53,141 nucleotides of DNA from a virus. The stretch is from the IMG/VR virus record IMGVR_UViG_3300030389_000481, positions 1 to 53,141 of that record; one strand, given 5' to 3'. Below the pieces are notes generated by a model. The model was not told the origin of the DNA. It worked only from the letters and a program-made list of their open reading frames with translations, and did no database searches. Within the stretch, counting starts at the first letter, position 1. Every line of letters begins with the position of its first letter. Shown piece after piece: positions 26,332 through 35,543 of this stretch. The position numbers and the translations under genes were made by a program.

Positions 26332-29300
26332 ATGCAAAATTTTTTAACTTCATATAATCCCAATCAAGATTTAAATCAGTTAACTGCAGAAGAATTAGAA
26401 AAACTAAGATTAAAAAAACTTGAAGAATTTTATAAATCTAGAATGTCACAACCTGAACAAGTTTCTAGTTCAGAAGCAATGAATAACCAACTTGAATCAG
26501 TTTATTCAAAAGTAGATTCAAAATTAGGTAATCCTAATAGAAAAATGTCTATGACTGAACTACAACAAGACCCAGAGTTTCAAGCAAGAGCTGAAAGATT
26601 TATGGAGTCTATTGGTAGTGATGAAAATATTATTGAGTATTTAAGAGATGCTGATTATAGTTTAGCTGCTGCAGGTGTTAGAGCTGTTCAAAGTTCTAAA
26701 TGGAAAGACCAAACAAAAGAAGATTATTTTTATTTAAAAAATGCATTTGACAATGCTGACCTAAGTGGTTTTAAAGAATACATGGGGTTGGTAAAAGATG
26801 GATTTGTAGATTTAGTATTTGACCCTGTTAATTGGTTAGCTGCTCTTTTAACAATAAAAACTGGTGGTACTGCTGCCGGTGGTGCTATAGCTATTCAAAC
26901 AGCTTTAAAGGAAGGAGTAAAAGCAGCAGGTAAAGCTGCATTAAAACAAAGTGCACCTTACGCTAAGATAGGTGCTGCAGAAGGTGCTTTATATGGAGGT
27001 GTCCATGATATTCTTACACAAAATACTGAAATAAATATAGGTGCATTAGATGGATTTGATTATAGTAGAACTGCATTATCAACTGGCATAGGTACAGCAG
27101 CAGGAGGAGTTCTTGGAGGTGCTTTAGGTTCTGCTCATGCATTATACAATGGTAGTAAATTAGGTAGAGGTATAAATAATGAACATAAATATGTTAGTGA
27201 AATAAACGACCCAGAGCCTACTGCAGTTAATCCAAAAACAGTTAAAGAAAATTATGATGCTGATGAAGTTGTGCAGTTAGAATCTGAATATAATCCAACT
27301 GCAAGTGGAACTAAAAATTTTAACGACACTATACCTAGAGATAAAGATGGCAAAATAGATGTAACAGACAAAAACTTTACAGAAGAAATGGCTAATCATT
27401 TAATGGGTATAAAAACAGGAGCTAATAAGTTAGCAGCTTTTATAACAGGTAAATCTACTTCTATGTATACAGATTTAGTAGATGAATCCACTCCTCTACT
27501 TGCTACCTTTTTAAGAAAACTTAGATATGACTATGATGCTGGAGTAGTAAAAGATGGCGAACTTCAGATGGTAAAAGTTAAATTAGCAGATGGTACTGAA
27601 TCAGAATTTACATTAGGTGAATACTACGGAAGAAAAATGGGTAAGTATCTAAATGCTATGAACAAAATTTATAATCCTTTTGGATTAACAGGTTGGTATT
27701 CTCGTTTACCTAAAAGACAAGAACATGCTTTAAAACTCTTAATGAGAGATGAAAGGATGTCAGTAGCTAGAGTAAACAAAAGAGAAAGAATGGAGTTTTC
27801 ATTTGATTTACCAGATGGAAATGATATTAGAATTAGAAATGATGTTTTAGATTATAGTAATCCTAAAAAAGGATTTGTAGCAAAGGGTAGATTTGTTGTA
27901 GGTAAAGATGCAAAAGGTAATGATATTATTGAAGAAGTAGATATAGGTCAAAGAACTTTAGATGTTTACAAAAAAACTAGACTTTTAATGAATGAAGCTT
28001 TTGAAGAAGGTGTAGAACTAAAAATCTTTGCTCCGGGAACAAAACTAAAAAGAGGTTTTATGACTAGACATTACAGACATTCTGTTTTAGAAAAAGACCC
28101 CGGTGATATGTATAGAGCATTAGAAGAATATGGACACGCTACTCCAATGAATAAAATTGATAAAGCTGACCAAATTAAAGTAGTAATACAAGATGTTGAT
28201 GCAAATGGTAATCCTATTGAAAGAACAGTTGTTGGACACAGATTAGGACAACTAGGTACAGATGAAAAAGTATTTGGTAGAGACTTTATTAAAGAAGCAA
28301 GAGAAACACATCCACTTGGAAGCAAAGCTACAGAACAAGAAATTATGACTTTAGCTAAAAGAAAAAAAGCTGAAGCTATTGTTGAGGGTATGTTAGCAAC
28401 AAGAAACAATCCTTTTGAAACTAACTCTGGTATAGGTTCAAACTTTTTAGCACCAAGAAAGTTTAATAACATTCCTGATAATAGAATAGATAAATACTTA
28501 GATGATAATGTATATGATAACTTACAACAATACTTTTTAAATTATACTCAATATATAAGTCGTAAAAAATATTTTGGTTCAAGTGTAAAAGAATTTGAAG
28601 ACAAAGAACTTAAATTTATTCTTAGTGAGTTACAAGCTACAGGTAAATATTCAGGTAAAGAATTAGAAACTATAATTAATAATTTACGAAAAACTATGGA
28701 ACGAGCTACTGGCTTAGATACTTTTCAAGATAATTTCTTTATGAAAAATCCATGGGGTAGAGGTGGTAGAGATGTTATATTAGCATCTCAACAAGCTTCA
28801 CTATTACCATTAGCTACTTTGTCTAGTGTTACCGAACCACTTATCCTACTTTCTCGTGTGCCTTTAGGGAATGCACCAGAAGCAATAAAAGATATTGGCG
28901 TTGCTTTAGGTAAACAAACTTTTAGAAGTATGCAACAACTTTATAGAAACTTAGAAAGGTCAGGAAGAAAAATTTCAAAGCGTGATGATGGGAGAATTAC
29001 TAAGTCTTCTGATTTAATAGATGAAGAATGGCAAGAGTTATATGAAGCTGGACTAGCTATGGACCAAGCAGTTATGGAAAGAATTGAAGGTTTAACTGGA
29101 GAAGGTTTACAATCTAATTTTGCTAGAGGATTTCAAAAAGTATTTTTTGAATTAAACTTTTTAGCACCTTGGACAAAAGCAGTTCAGTTAGCTTCATTTA
29201 GAACTGGTAAAAAAATTATCATGAGAAATAGTGAAGCACTTGCAACTGGTAAAGGTGTATTCGGTAGAAAACTTTCTAAAACAGAATTATTACAAAAAGA

Positions 29301-30102
29301 AAAAGAATTAAATAGTTTAGGTATTAAAAAGGATGATGCTGTTAATTGGTACAAAGCATCTTTAGTCGAAGGTAAAGCTGACCCATTAAAAATGAAAGGG
29401 TTAGATATAGATAATAATATTGTTGATAGAAAACAAGCAGAATTTTATAGTCGAAATGTTGTTGGAGGAGCTACTAGATTTACAAAAGAAGTTATCTTAC
29501 AACCTAGAGCTATAGAAGCTAATAGACCAGAATGGTTTGGTAATCCTACTGCACAATTTTTTGTACAGTTCTTAGGTTATCCGACTGTATTTAACAATAC
29601 TATTTTAACTAGATTTATTAGAGATTTAAGTCCTACATCACAAAGAACATTCTTAACAGCTCCAAGAACATTAGGAACTGTAATGGCTATGACTGCTGTT
29701 GCAGGTATGGGTAATGAAATTAGAAGTGGTGGTAGGTCAATGGAAAATGCAGATGGTACTCCAAAATCTGGTGCTGAAATAGTAGGCAATGCTGTTAGAA
29801 GATGGGGTGGTTTTGGTCCATTTGACTTTGCTTCTAGGTATCGTTCTAATCAAGAAAATAATACTGGAGGAGTAGCTACAGTTTTAAAAACTGTTTCTGG
29901 TCCTTTTCCACAAGATGTTATAGATGCTATTTTATATAGAAAAGGTACTGCTGAATTTATGTCAACTGAATTACCTTTTTATGGTTCATATGATTTATTG
30001 TTTGGACCCGGAACAAAAAAAGAATTAAGAAGGAGAGCCAGAGCATTAGATGGTAAAAAAACTAAAGATACATCAGAAGAAATTATATATAGGAAATATT
30101 AA
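26332..30102 (+). CDS. Giant internal virion/ejection protein
   Basis: 1256 residues, the second largest product. Residues ~155-270 contain hydrophobic Gly/Ala segments (FDPVNWLAALLTIKTGGTAA, GIGTAAGGVLGGALGSAHAL) that could insert in the host membrane. The C-terminal third holds stretches I recall from large structural proteins of marine podoviruses (EVILQPRAIEANRPEWFGNP, QFFVQFLGYPTVFNN). This makes it the likely counterpart of T7 gp16-type proteins that form the trans-envelope DNA channel. No lytic transglycosylase motif is evident; that activity may come from the next two genes. Confidence 0.7.
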   Translation: MQNFLTSYNPNQDLNQLTAEELEKLRLKKLEEFYKSRMSQPEQVSSSEAMNNQLESVYSKVDSKLGNPNRKMSMTELQQDPEFQARAERFMESIGSDENIIEYLRDADYSLAAAGVRAVQSSKWKDQTKEDYFYLKNAFDNADLSGFKEYMGLVKDGFVDLVFDPVNWLAALLTIKTGGTAAGGAIAIQTALKEGVKAAGKAALKQSAPYAKIGAAEGALYGGVHDILTQNTEINIGALDGFDYSRTALSTGIGTAAGGVLGGALGSAHALYNGSKLGRGINNEHKYVSEINDPEPTAVNPKTVKENYDADEVVQLESEYNPTASGTKNFNDTIPRDKDGKIDVTDKNFTEEMANHLMGIKTGANKLAAFITGKSTSMYTDLVDESTPLLATFLRKLRYDYDAGVVKDGELQMVKVKLADGTESEFTLGEYYGRKMGKYLNAMNKIYNPFGLTGWYSRLPKRQEHALKLLMRDERMSVARVNKRERMEFSFDLPDGNDIRIRNDVLDYSNPKKGFVAKGRFVVGKDAKGNDIIEEVDIGQRTLDVYKKTRLLMNEAFEEGVELKIFAPGTKLKRGFMTRHYRHSVLEKDPGDMYRALEEYGHATPMNKIDKADQIKVVIQDVDANGNPIERTVVGHRLGQLGTDEKVFGRDFIKEARETHPLGSKATEQEIMTLAKRKKAEAIVEGMLATRNNPFETNSGIGSNFLAPRKFNNIPDNRIDKYLDDNVYDNLQQYFLNYTQYISRKKYFGSSVKEFEDKELKFILSELQATGKYSGKELETIINNLRKTMERATGLDTFQDNFFMKNPWGRGGRDVILASQQASLLPLATLSSVTEPLILLSRVPLGNAPEAIKDIGVALGKQTFRSMQQLYRNLERSGRKISKRDDGRITKSSDLIDEEWQELYEAGLAMDQAVMERIEGLTGEGLQSNFARGFQKVFFELNFLAPWTKAVQLASFRTGKKIIMRNSEALATGKGVFGRKLSKTELLQKEKELNSLGIKKDDAVNWYKASLVEGKADPLKMKGLDIDNNIVDRKQAEFYSRNVVGGATRFTKEVILQPRAIEANRPEWFGNPTAQFFVQFLGYPTVFNNTILTRFIRDLSPTSQRTFLTAPRTLGTVMAMTAVAGMGNEIRSGGRSMENADGTPKSGAEIVGNAVRRWGGFGPFDFASRYRSNQENNTGGVATVLKTVSGPFPQDVIDAILYRKGTAEFMSTELPFYGSYDLLFGPGTKKELRRRARALDGKKTKDTSEEIIYRKY

Positions 30103-30104
30103 AA

Positions 30105-31148
30105 ATGAAAGGGATAAAAAAATTATTACAATATAAAATTAAAAAAGGTGATACATTACATTCAATAGCTAGAAAAAATAATGTAGATATACTTGAGTTA
30201 TTAGAAGCTAACGAACAAATAGAAAATCCTGATATTATTTTTGCAGATAGCACTATTAATATACCTGAAAGAAGAAGAAGAACTCCAATAGTAGGAATGG
30301 ATGTAGATGCACCTGCTGTTCCTAAACCTAAAATAGAAGAAGAAATGTCATCTTTGTTAGATAGACCAGAAAGTGTAAAATATACAATACAAAAAGGAGA
30401 TACTATTTCTGGTATTGCTAAAAGAAATAAATTAAATACAGAACAATTATTAAGAAGTAATTCTTTTATTAAAGATGCAAATCAAATTCAAGCAGGACAA
30501 GAAATAAATGTACCACAGTTTGGTTTATATGAATCACAAGATTTTAAAGAAAGAACTAACTTACCTGCTGAAAAACCTAGAGAAAGATTCTTACCTTCTA
30601 ATGTAAGACAATTACTATCGGATATTAATCCTATTAATCGTATAAGAAGAAATTTAAATATAGGTATGGAGGATTTTACAGAAGCAGATTTAACACCAAA
30701 AGAATTACAGGCAGCAAGAGAGATTGCTAGAAAAGTGATAACAGATGGAAGTTTAGGTTATGAAGATAGTAATGGTAATGTAATAAATAGAGGTAGGAAA
30801 GATATAATATCTTATAATGATTTTAGAACTTCTGAAGGTGCATATGATGATGTAGGTGGAGAAGCTATAGGTATAGAAAAAGCTATTTCAAAATTTAAAG
30901 ACCCTTCTTTTTCTTTAAAAACTTTAATAGGTCAAGCTACTATTACACAAAATGATAGAGGAGAAACTATAATTATTGACAGATATAACTTTAATGAAGA
31001 AGACCCTAATTCATTTAGAGACTACGCTAAAAAATTAGCAAGAGTTGTAAGTGACCCTATCTATGGTAGTTTTAGAGAAGCAGGTAGTATCTTTGGAAGT
31101 AATGAAGGTGAGGGAAGTTTTATTAGATTAAATTTAGGAAGATTATAA
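30105..31148 (+). CDS. Double LysM peptidoglycan-binding protein
   Basis: 347 residues. Two LysM domains are clear: about 8-52 (YKIKKGDTLHSIARKNNVDI...INIP) and about 92-137 (YTIQKGDTISGIAKRNKLNT...INVP). LysM binds peptidoglycan. The C-terminal half has an unrecognised domain with GQATITQNDRGETIIIDRYN; the DRYNF core recalls phage proteins distantly like colicin M, but this is weak. It sits between the ejection module and lysozyme, overlapping the lysozyme start by one base, so it is either a virion peptidoglycan anchor or a lysis accessory. Confidence 0.75.
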   Translation: MKGIKKLLQYKIKKGDTLHSIARKNNVDILELLEANEQIENPDIIFADSTINIPERRRRTPIVGMDVDAPAVPKPKIEEEMSSLLDRPESVKYTIQKGDTISGIAKRNKLNTEQLLRSNSFIKDANQIQAGQEINVPQFGLYESQDFKERTNLPAEKPRERFLPSNVRQLLSDINPINRIRRNLNIGMEDFTEADLTPKELQAAREIARKVITDGSLGYEDSNGNVINRGRKDIISYNDFRTSEGAYDDVGGEAIGIEKAISKFKDPSFSLKTLIGQATITQNDRGETIIIDRYNFNEEDPNSFRDYAKKLARVVSDPIYGSFREAGSIFGSNEGEGSFIRLNLGRL

Positions 31149-31612
31149 TGAACATAGAATTATGTAAAGCAGAGATAACTAGACATGAAGGTAAAGTATT
31201 AGAAATATACGAAGATAGTCTAGGATATAAAACTCTTGGTATAGGACATTTATGTCAACCAGAAGACCCAGAATATGATTGGGAAGTTGGTACTCCTGTA
31301 TCAGAAGAAATTGTTGACATGTATTTTGAAGATGATTTTAACAAACACTTATCAGAAACTATTCATGTGTTTGGTACAGAAGAAGCTTTTTATAATTTAC
31401 CTTCTGATATACAAAGAGTGTTGGTAAACATGTGTTTTAATTTAGGTGGTACTAGATTATCTAAATTTAAAAATATGTTAACAGCTTGTAGAGCACATGA
31501 CTGGAATGAGATGGCTAGACAAATGGAAGATAGTCGTTGGTTTGGTCAAGTGGGGAGGCGTAGTAAGGAGTTACAGGAGTTAGTCTTACAACAAAATGAT
31601 TCTGTATACTGA
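31148..31612 (+). CDS. T4-type lysozyme (GH24 endolysin)
   Basis: 154 residues, the usual length of GH24 muramidases. Catalytic residues are in place: Glu in TRHEGKVLEIYEDSLGYKTL (RHEG), Asp in YEDSLGY and Thr in TLGIGHL. The C-terminal WFGQVGRRSKEL matches the T4 lysozyme WYNQTPNRAKR region. It hydrolyses peptidoglycan. There is no signal peptide, so it depends on a holin, which is found 130 bases downstream. Its end overlaps a 49-residue gene by 17 bases. Confidence 0.93.
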   Translation: MNIELCKAEITRHEGKVLEIYEDSLGYKTLGIGHLCQPEDPEYDWEVGTPVSEEIVDMYFEDDFNKHLSETIHVFGTEEAFYNLPSDIQRVLVNMCFNLGGTRLSKFKNMLTACRAHDWNEMARQMEDSRWFGQVGRRSKELQELVLQQNDSVY

Positions 31613-31745
31613 AAAGCAATTAGAAGATTCTTACAATATTTATCGAAGGATGCAAATAAAAAAAGATATGGCATTTGTATCTTTAGATGATTTTAGAATT
31701 ATGTTTGAAATAATAATGGAGATAGCATTTAAGGAAGAAAGATGA
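31596..31745 (+). CDS. 49-residue gene between lysozyme and holin
   Basis: The ATG at 31596 lies in the lysozyme 3' end and the stop overlaps the holin ATG as ATGA. The product MILYTEKQLEDSYNIYRRMQ then IKKDMAFVSLDDFRIMFEII is helical and charged. The coupled junctions on both sides support translation. No family recognised; a lysis accessory role is suggested by position. Confidence 0.65.
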   Translation: MILYTEKQLEDSYNIYRRMQIKKDMAFVSLDDFRIMFEIIMEIAFKEER

Positions 31746-32215
31746 AAAATTTATTAAAAAATATCGTAGGTGCAGTAGCTCCAACATTAGGCACAGCTTT
31801 AGGTGGTCCTATGGGTGGAATGGCTGCTAACATGATTTCAGAAGTTTTAGGAGTTCCTAATAATCCTAAAGCTATAGAGAAAGGTATAGCAGAAGCTACG
31901 CCTGAACAGATGTTAGAACTTAAAAAAGCTGAACAAGCTTTTGAAGTTCAGATGAAAGAACTAGATGTTGATGTCTACAAACTAGAAGTAGAAGATACTC
32001 AAGATGCAAGAAAGAATTTTAGTAAAGACTGGACTGCTCGTATCATGGGTATAGCAACAGTAGGTGGTTTTCTGGGATACATATTCTTAGTAACACTACA
32101 ACCACCAGAACAAAACTCTGAGGCTCTAATTAATTTAGTCTTAGGTTATCTTGGTGGTTTAGCATCAGCAGTAATTAGTTTTTATTTTGGAGCTTCTAAC
32201 TCCAGTAAAGATTAA
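31742..32215 (+). CDS. Holin
   Basis: 157 residues. It has a Gly/Ala-rich N-terminal hydrophobic segment (about 4-35), a charged helical middle, and two C-terminal transmembrane helices (MGIATVGGFLGYIFLVTL and ALINLVLGYLGGLASAVISF) ending FGASNSSKD. The pattern DWTAR..G, two helices and SSKD end is typical of a phage holin family with three membrane segments. It would permeabilise the inner membrane and release the lysozyme encoded just upstream. Confidence 0.83.
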   Translation: MKNLLKNIVGAVAPTLGTALGGPMGGMAANMISEVLGVPNNPKAIEKGIAEATPEQMLELKKAEQAFEVQMKELDVDVYKLEVEDTQDARKNFSKDWTARIMGIATVGGFLGYIFLVTLQPPEQNSEALINLVLGYLGGLASAVISFYFGASNSSKD

Positions 32216-32565
32216 TGCAAGAAGTAGTAACCATTATTCAACAAGTAGGCTTTCCTATTGCAGCAGCTTTAGGATTAGGTTGGTTTATATATAAACTTAT
32301 CATGCGTATTGTTGATGGTATGGAAACTAAGTTAGAAACTTTAGATGATAAAGTTCAAACATCTTTAGATACTATGGAAGAAAGAGTGACTACAAAACTT
32401 GATAGTCAGTATGGAATTATTGTTGCTTTAATTGATAGAGTAAGAGCTTTAGATAATCAAAGTATCAGACAAGATGTATTATTAAAAACATTATTAGGTG
32501 TACCTAACCTAATAGATATAGATAAAATAGCAAAGGCAGATAGAGATGACCAAAGAAAAGATTGA
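32215..32565 (+). CDS. Membrane/coiled-coil protein of lysis region
   Basis: 116 residues: one N-terminal transmembrane helix (about 12-30, VGFPIAAALGLGWFIYKLIM), a long coiled coil (ETKLETLDDKVQTSLDTMEE and on), and a polar tail. It overlaps the holin stop by one base and the CsgF-like gene by 20 bases. It could be an antiholin, a second holin or a spanin-like component. Composition and position are the only evidence. Confidence 0.7.
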   Translation: MQEVVTIIQQVGFPIAAALGLGWFIYKLIMRIVDGMETKLETLDDKVQTSLDTMEERVTTKLDSQYGIIVALIDRVRALDNQSIRQDVLLKTLLGVPNLIDIDKIAKADRDDQRKD

Positions 32566-33061
32566 TATAGAAAACATGCACCCAATGAAGCAAATTACTA
32601 TTGCTTCTTTTATACAAATAAGTATGTTTGGATTTATGTTACTAAGTTTTTTAGTAATAAATCAATTAACTGCAGATGAAATAGTATTTAAATTTAAGAG
32701 CCCTAGTTTTAGTGGAGAAGGAACCTCTGCTCATTACCTTACAATAGAAAATCAAGAGTATACTCGTAAGATGACTATTAAAGAAGAACTAAAAGCTTTA
32801 CAAGACCAAATAGAAAGAGACAAAGAAAATACAACACTAGCAAGATTTATAAGAAACTTAGAATCTAGAATATATGCACAATTATCAAGGCAACTTGTAG
32901 AAAATTTATTTGGTGAGAATCCTAGTACAAGTGGCATACTAGAATTAGAAGGTAATACTATTGAATATAGTATTGAAGATGGAATTATAACTTTAACAAT
33001 TACAGATAGCGATGGGAATCAAACAGTTATTCAGTTGCCTATTGGTGATTTTTCTTTCTAG
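32546..33061 (+). CDS. csgF: CsgF-like curli accessory protein
   Basis: 171 residues. After a signal/transmembrane segment (about 20-42, IASFIQISMFGFMLLSFLVI) comes the CsgF pattern: VFKFKSPSFSGEGTSAHYL near the start of the mature protein (Escherichia has FQFRNPNFGG), a middle helix (ESRIYAQLSRQLVENLFG) and a C-terminal beta part (EYSIEDGIITLTITDSDGNQ then TVIQLP; Escherichia IVDIANRDGQLQLNVTDR). CsgF plugs into the CsgG pore and couples curlin secretion to nucleation. Met at 32579 or 32588 could be the true start, giving a neater signal peptide. It overlaps CsgG by 50 bases. Confidence 0.87.
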   Translation: MTKEKIDIENMHPMKQITIASFIQISMFGFMLLSFLVINQLTADEIVFKFKSPSFSGEGTSAHYLTIENQEYTRKMTIKEELKALQDQIERDKENTTLARFIRNLESRIYAQLSRQLVENLFGENPSTSGILELEGNTIEYSIEDGIITLTITDSDGNQTVIQLPIGDFSF

Positions 33062-33866
33062 TTGTGCAGTATTATCTAAGAACACAGACTTAGTATTATC
33101 ACAAGATATAGAAACACCAAAGGTACTAAACTTACAGTCAGAAGAATTATTAAACTTACCACCGGCAGAACACAGACCTGTCATTGCAGTATATGCTAAT
33201 AGTTTTCAAGACTTAACAGGACAAAGAAAAAGCAATAGCAGTTTTGCTATGTTTAGTACAGCAGTTACTCAAGCTCCAGAAGCATTACTTATAAGAGCTT
33301 TGAAACATGCTGCAAATGGTAAATTTTTTAGAGTTGTTGAGAGGGTGGGTTTAGAAAACCTTACCAAAGAAAGACAGCTCATTCGTTCAACCAGAGAAAA
33401 TTTTGAAGAAGACCAAAAACTTCAACCATTATTATTCGCAGGAATAATAGTACAGGGTGGAGTAATAGGGTACGACACAAATATAGAATCTGGTGGTATA
33501 GGTGCTAGGTACTTAGGAATAGGTAATAGTACTGTATACCGAGAAGACATAGTAACTATATCATTAAGATTAGTTTCTGTGGCAACTGGTGAGATATTAT
33601 TAGAGACTACTGTTTCTAAAAATATTTTATCAACAAGCATTTCTCAAGACATCTTTCGTTATATAGAAGCTGGTACTGAACTAGTGGAAATAGAGGGTGG
33701 TGTTGCAGAGAATGAAGCCGGTTCTATAGCTTTGCAAAAGGCAATAGAAGCCGGTGTTTTAGACTTAATAAAACTAGGAATAGAGAGAGGATATTGGAAA
33801 TATGAAAACATTAAAATTGATGAGCCTTGTGATGTTGATGCTGAGTGTATCGATATACGGGGATGA
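33012..33866 (+). CDS. csgG: CsgG-like curli secretion channel
   Basis: 284 residues with a lipoprotein signal (MGIKQLFSCLLVIFLSSCAV, lipobox LSSC, lipid on Cys18). The mature part follows CsgG closely: FQDLTGQRK (DETGQFK), FSTAVTQAPEALLIRALK (FSTAVPQSATAMLVTALK), FRVVERVGLENLTKERQLIR (FIPLERQGLQNLLNERKIIR), GVIGYDTNIESGGIGARYLG, and a C-terminal IERGYW. CsgG forms a nonameric outer-membrane pore that exports curlin subunits. All landmarks are intact, so a working channel is predicted. In this phage it lies behind holin and lysozyme, and overlaps its neighbours by 50 and 65 bases. Confidence 0.95.
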   Translation: MGIKQLFSCLLVIFLSSCAVLSKNTDLVLSQDIETPKVLNLQSEELLNLPPAEHRPVIAVYANSFQDLTGQRKSNSSFAMFSTAVTQAPEALLIRALKHAANGKFFRVVERVGLENLTKERQLIRSTRENFEEDQKLQPLLFAGIIVQGGVIGYDTNIESGGIGARYLGIGNSTVYREDIVTISLRLVSVATGEILLETTVSKNILSTSISQDIFRYIEAGTELVEIEGGVAENEAGSIALQKAIEAGVLDLIKLGIERGYWKYENIKIDEPCDVDAECIDIRG

Positions 33867-34518
33867 CAACGAAATTTATATTGACCAGTCAGGAGATACA
33901 GCTAATATAGATATGGAACAATTAGGTTCCGGAAATATTATTGGTGGTCTCGATTCTACTGCAGGTAGTTTAACTGCATTTGATTTAGATGGAGATAATT
34001 TAACTCTAACATTAAATCAAATTGGAGATAGTAATACTTTTCTTGGTGACATACTAGGAGATAATATTACTGGATACTTTAACTTTGATGGTAATTCAAA
34101 TGCGTTCACTATTCAAGTTGACCCTACTAATACATATGGAGCAGATAGTTCAAACTTTAATGTTCAAGCTACAGGCGATAGTAATACATTTAGTTTAGAT
34201 GTAGCTACTAATGCTATGGCTAGTAATACAGACTTAGATTGGATTATCAATGGTAGTAGTAACACATTAACATTTGATATAGATGTTGATGGTGCTACTT
34301 CATATCTAGATATAGATGGGGATAGTAATACTGTAACTTATGATGGTGATGGATATGCTAATGGTTATTTTTATTTAGACCAAACAGGCAACTCTAGAAC
34401 TTTCAATATTCAACAACAAAGTACATTAGCAAGTGACTGGCTCAAGATTATTTCAAATGGCAATTCTGGTACTCTGTGTATTATCCAAGATGATAATGGC
34501 ACAGCAGTCGGATGTTAG
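33802..34518 (+). CDS. Curlin-repeat (CsgA/B-like) protein
   Basis: 238 residues with a signal peptide (MKTLKLMSLVMLMLSVSIYG). The mature part contains at least eight units shaped like (I/L)xQxGDSNTF: YIDQSGDTANI, LNQIGDSNTF, FDGNSNAF, ATGDSNTF, INGSSNTL, IDGDSNTV, LDQTGNSRTF, SNGNSGTL. This is the Gln/Gly/Asn ladder of curlin amyloid repeats, though more Asp-rich than the Escherichia proteins. It is the expected cargo of the adjacent CsgG/CsgF system. Two Cys lie near the C-terminus (TLCIIQ and VGC end). It overlaps CsgG by 65 bases. Confidence 0.82.
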   Translation: MKTLKLMSLVMLMLSVSIYGDDNEIYIDQSGDTANIDMEQLGSGNIIGGLDSTAGSLTAFDLDGDNLTLTLNQIGDSNTFLGDILGDNITGYFNFDGNSNAFTIQVDPTNTYGADSSNFNVQATGDSNTFSLDVATNAMASNTDLDWIINGSSNTLTFDIDVDGATSYLDIDGDSNTVTYDGDGYANGYFYLDQTGNSRTFNIQQQSTLASDWLKIISNGNSGTLCIIQDDNGTAVGC

Positions 34519-35542
34519 TATTGGTAACATAACAGAATTAAAAGGACAGGGCAGGATTGTAAGGGATAAACCTTATGATGCTGCCTTATCTTTTGATATA
34601 GAAAGTTTTGATAATGTTGAAACTTCCAATGGAAGACTAGGTATAACCTTTTTAAATAATAGTCAGGTAAGGTTAACCGAACATTCTAAACTTGTCATAG
34701 ATGAATTTATCTACGACCCTAATCCTTCTAAGTCTAAAATGACTTTACAGTTTGCAAGTGGTACTGCAAGATTTATTACTGGTAAACTAAATAATATAAA
34801 TAAAGAGAACATTGCTATAACTACGCCAAGTGCCAATGTTTCAATTAGAGGCACGGACTTTACTTTAACAGTAAATGAGTTAGGAGAATCTCTTATAATA
34901 TTATTACCTAAAGCAGATGGAACTCCTAGTGGAGAGATATTAGTTGCGACTGCTGCAGGTGAAGTAATATTAAATCAACCATATCAGGCTACAACAGTTT
35001 CTATGTTTGAAGTAGAACCTACTAAGCCGGTCATATTAGACATTACCTTAGAGTTAATTGATAATATGTTAATTGTAAATCCACCAGAGGAGAATATAAA
35101 TGTTAGTGAGCAGGGAGTGTCCTCCAGTAGTAGTAATATACTTGATGTTGATTATCTTGAATTTGAAGACCTCGACATCGATTACTTATCAGGAGATGAA
35201 TTAGAATTTACAGAACTAGATATTAATTATTTAGATGTAAACTTTTTGGAAGACTTGTTAGATATTATTCAAGATGTTAATGAGTTAGACCAAACAGAAA
35301 CTTTATTAAGTGCAGAGCTAGATTTAAAAGGAACTACATTTGGATTTGACCAAGACACTCAAGTAAATACTTTTACTACAGATAGTGTCTTAACTTTTGT
35401 AAGAGCTTTAGAAAATACAGTTAGACTTGATTTAGATAAGTCAGGAGCTTACACAGTTATTCTTATACAGAATGGAAAGAGCACACAGATAGTAGTGAAT
35501 GGTGGAGGTTCATCTACAATAACAATTAAACAAGGTGGTTAA
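34457..35542 (+). CDS. Secreted FecR-domain protein
   Basis: 361 residues from the ATG at 34457; an in-frame GTG lies at 34433. The signal peptide MAILVLCVLSKMIMA precedes the FecR domain: GNITELKGQGRIVRD, a long beta region (RLGITFLNNSQVRLTEHSKL), ITTPSANVSIRGTDFTLTV. It lacks the cytoplasmic anti-sigma part of classical FecR, so it is a periplasmic sensor or scaffold. An acidic tail repeats LDIDYL-type units (LEFEDLDIDYLSGDELEFTE). FecR proteins of this kind are often next to CHASE2 cyclases, as here. It overlaps the curlin gene by 62 bases and ends one base before the cyclase ATG. Confidence 0.85.
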   Translation: MAILVLCVLSKMIMAQQSDVSIGNITELKGQGRIVRDKPYDAALSFDIESFDNVETSNGRLGITFLNNSQVRLTEHSKLVIDEFIYDPNPSKSKMTLQFASGTARFITGKLNNINKENIAITTPSANVSIRGTDFTLTVNELGESLIILLPKADGTPSGEILVATAAGEVILNQPYQATTVSMFEVEPTKPVILDITLELIDNMLIVNPPEENINVSEQGVSSSSSNILDVDYLEFEDLDIDYLSGDELEFTELDINYLDVNFLEDLLDIIQDVNELDQTETLLSAELDLKGTTFGFDQDTQVNTFTTDSVLTFVRALENTVRLDLDKSGAYTVILIQNGKSTQIVVNGGGSSTITIKQGG

Positions 35543-35543
35543 T

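Noticed and set aside
28071-28472. 133-codon minus-strand frame within the giant virion gene
   Set aside because: Antisense shadow of a clear coding region; no promoter or coupling with neighbours.
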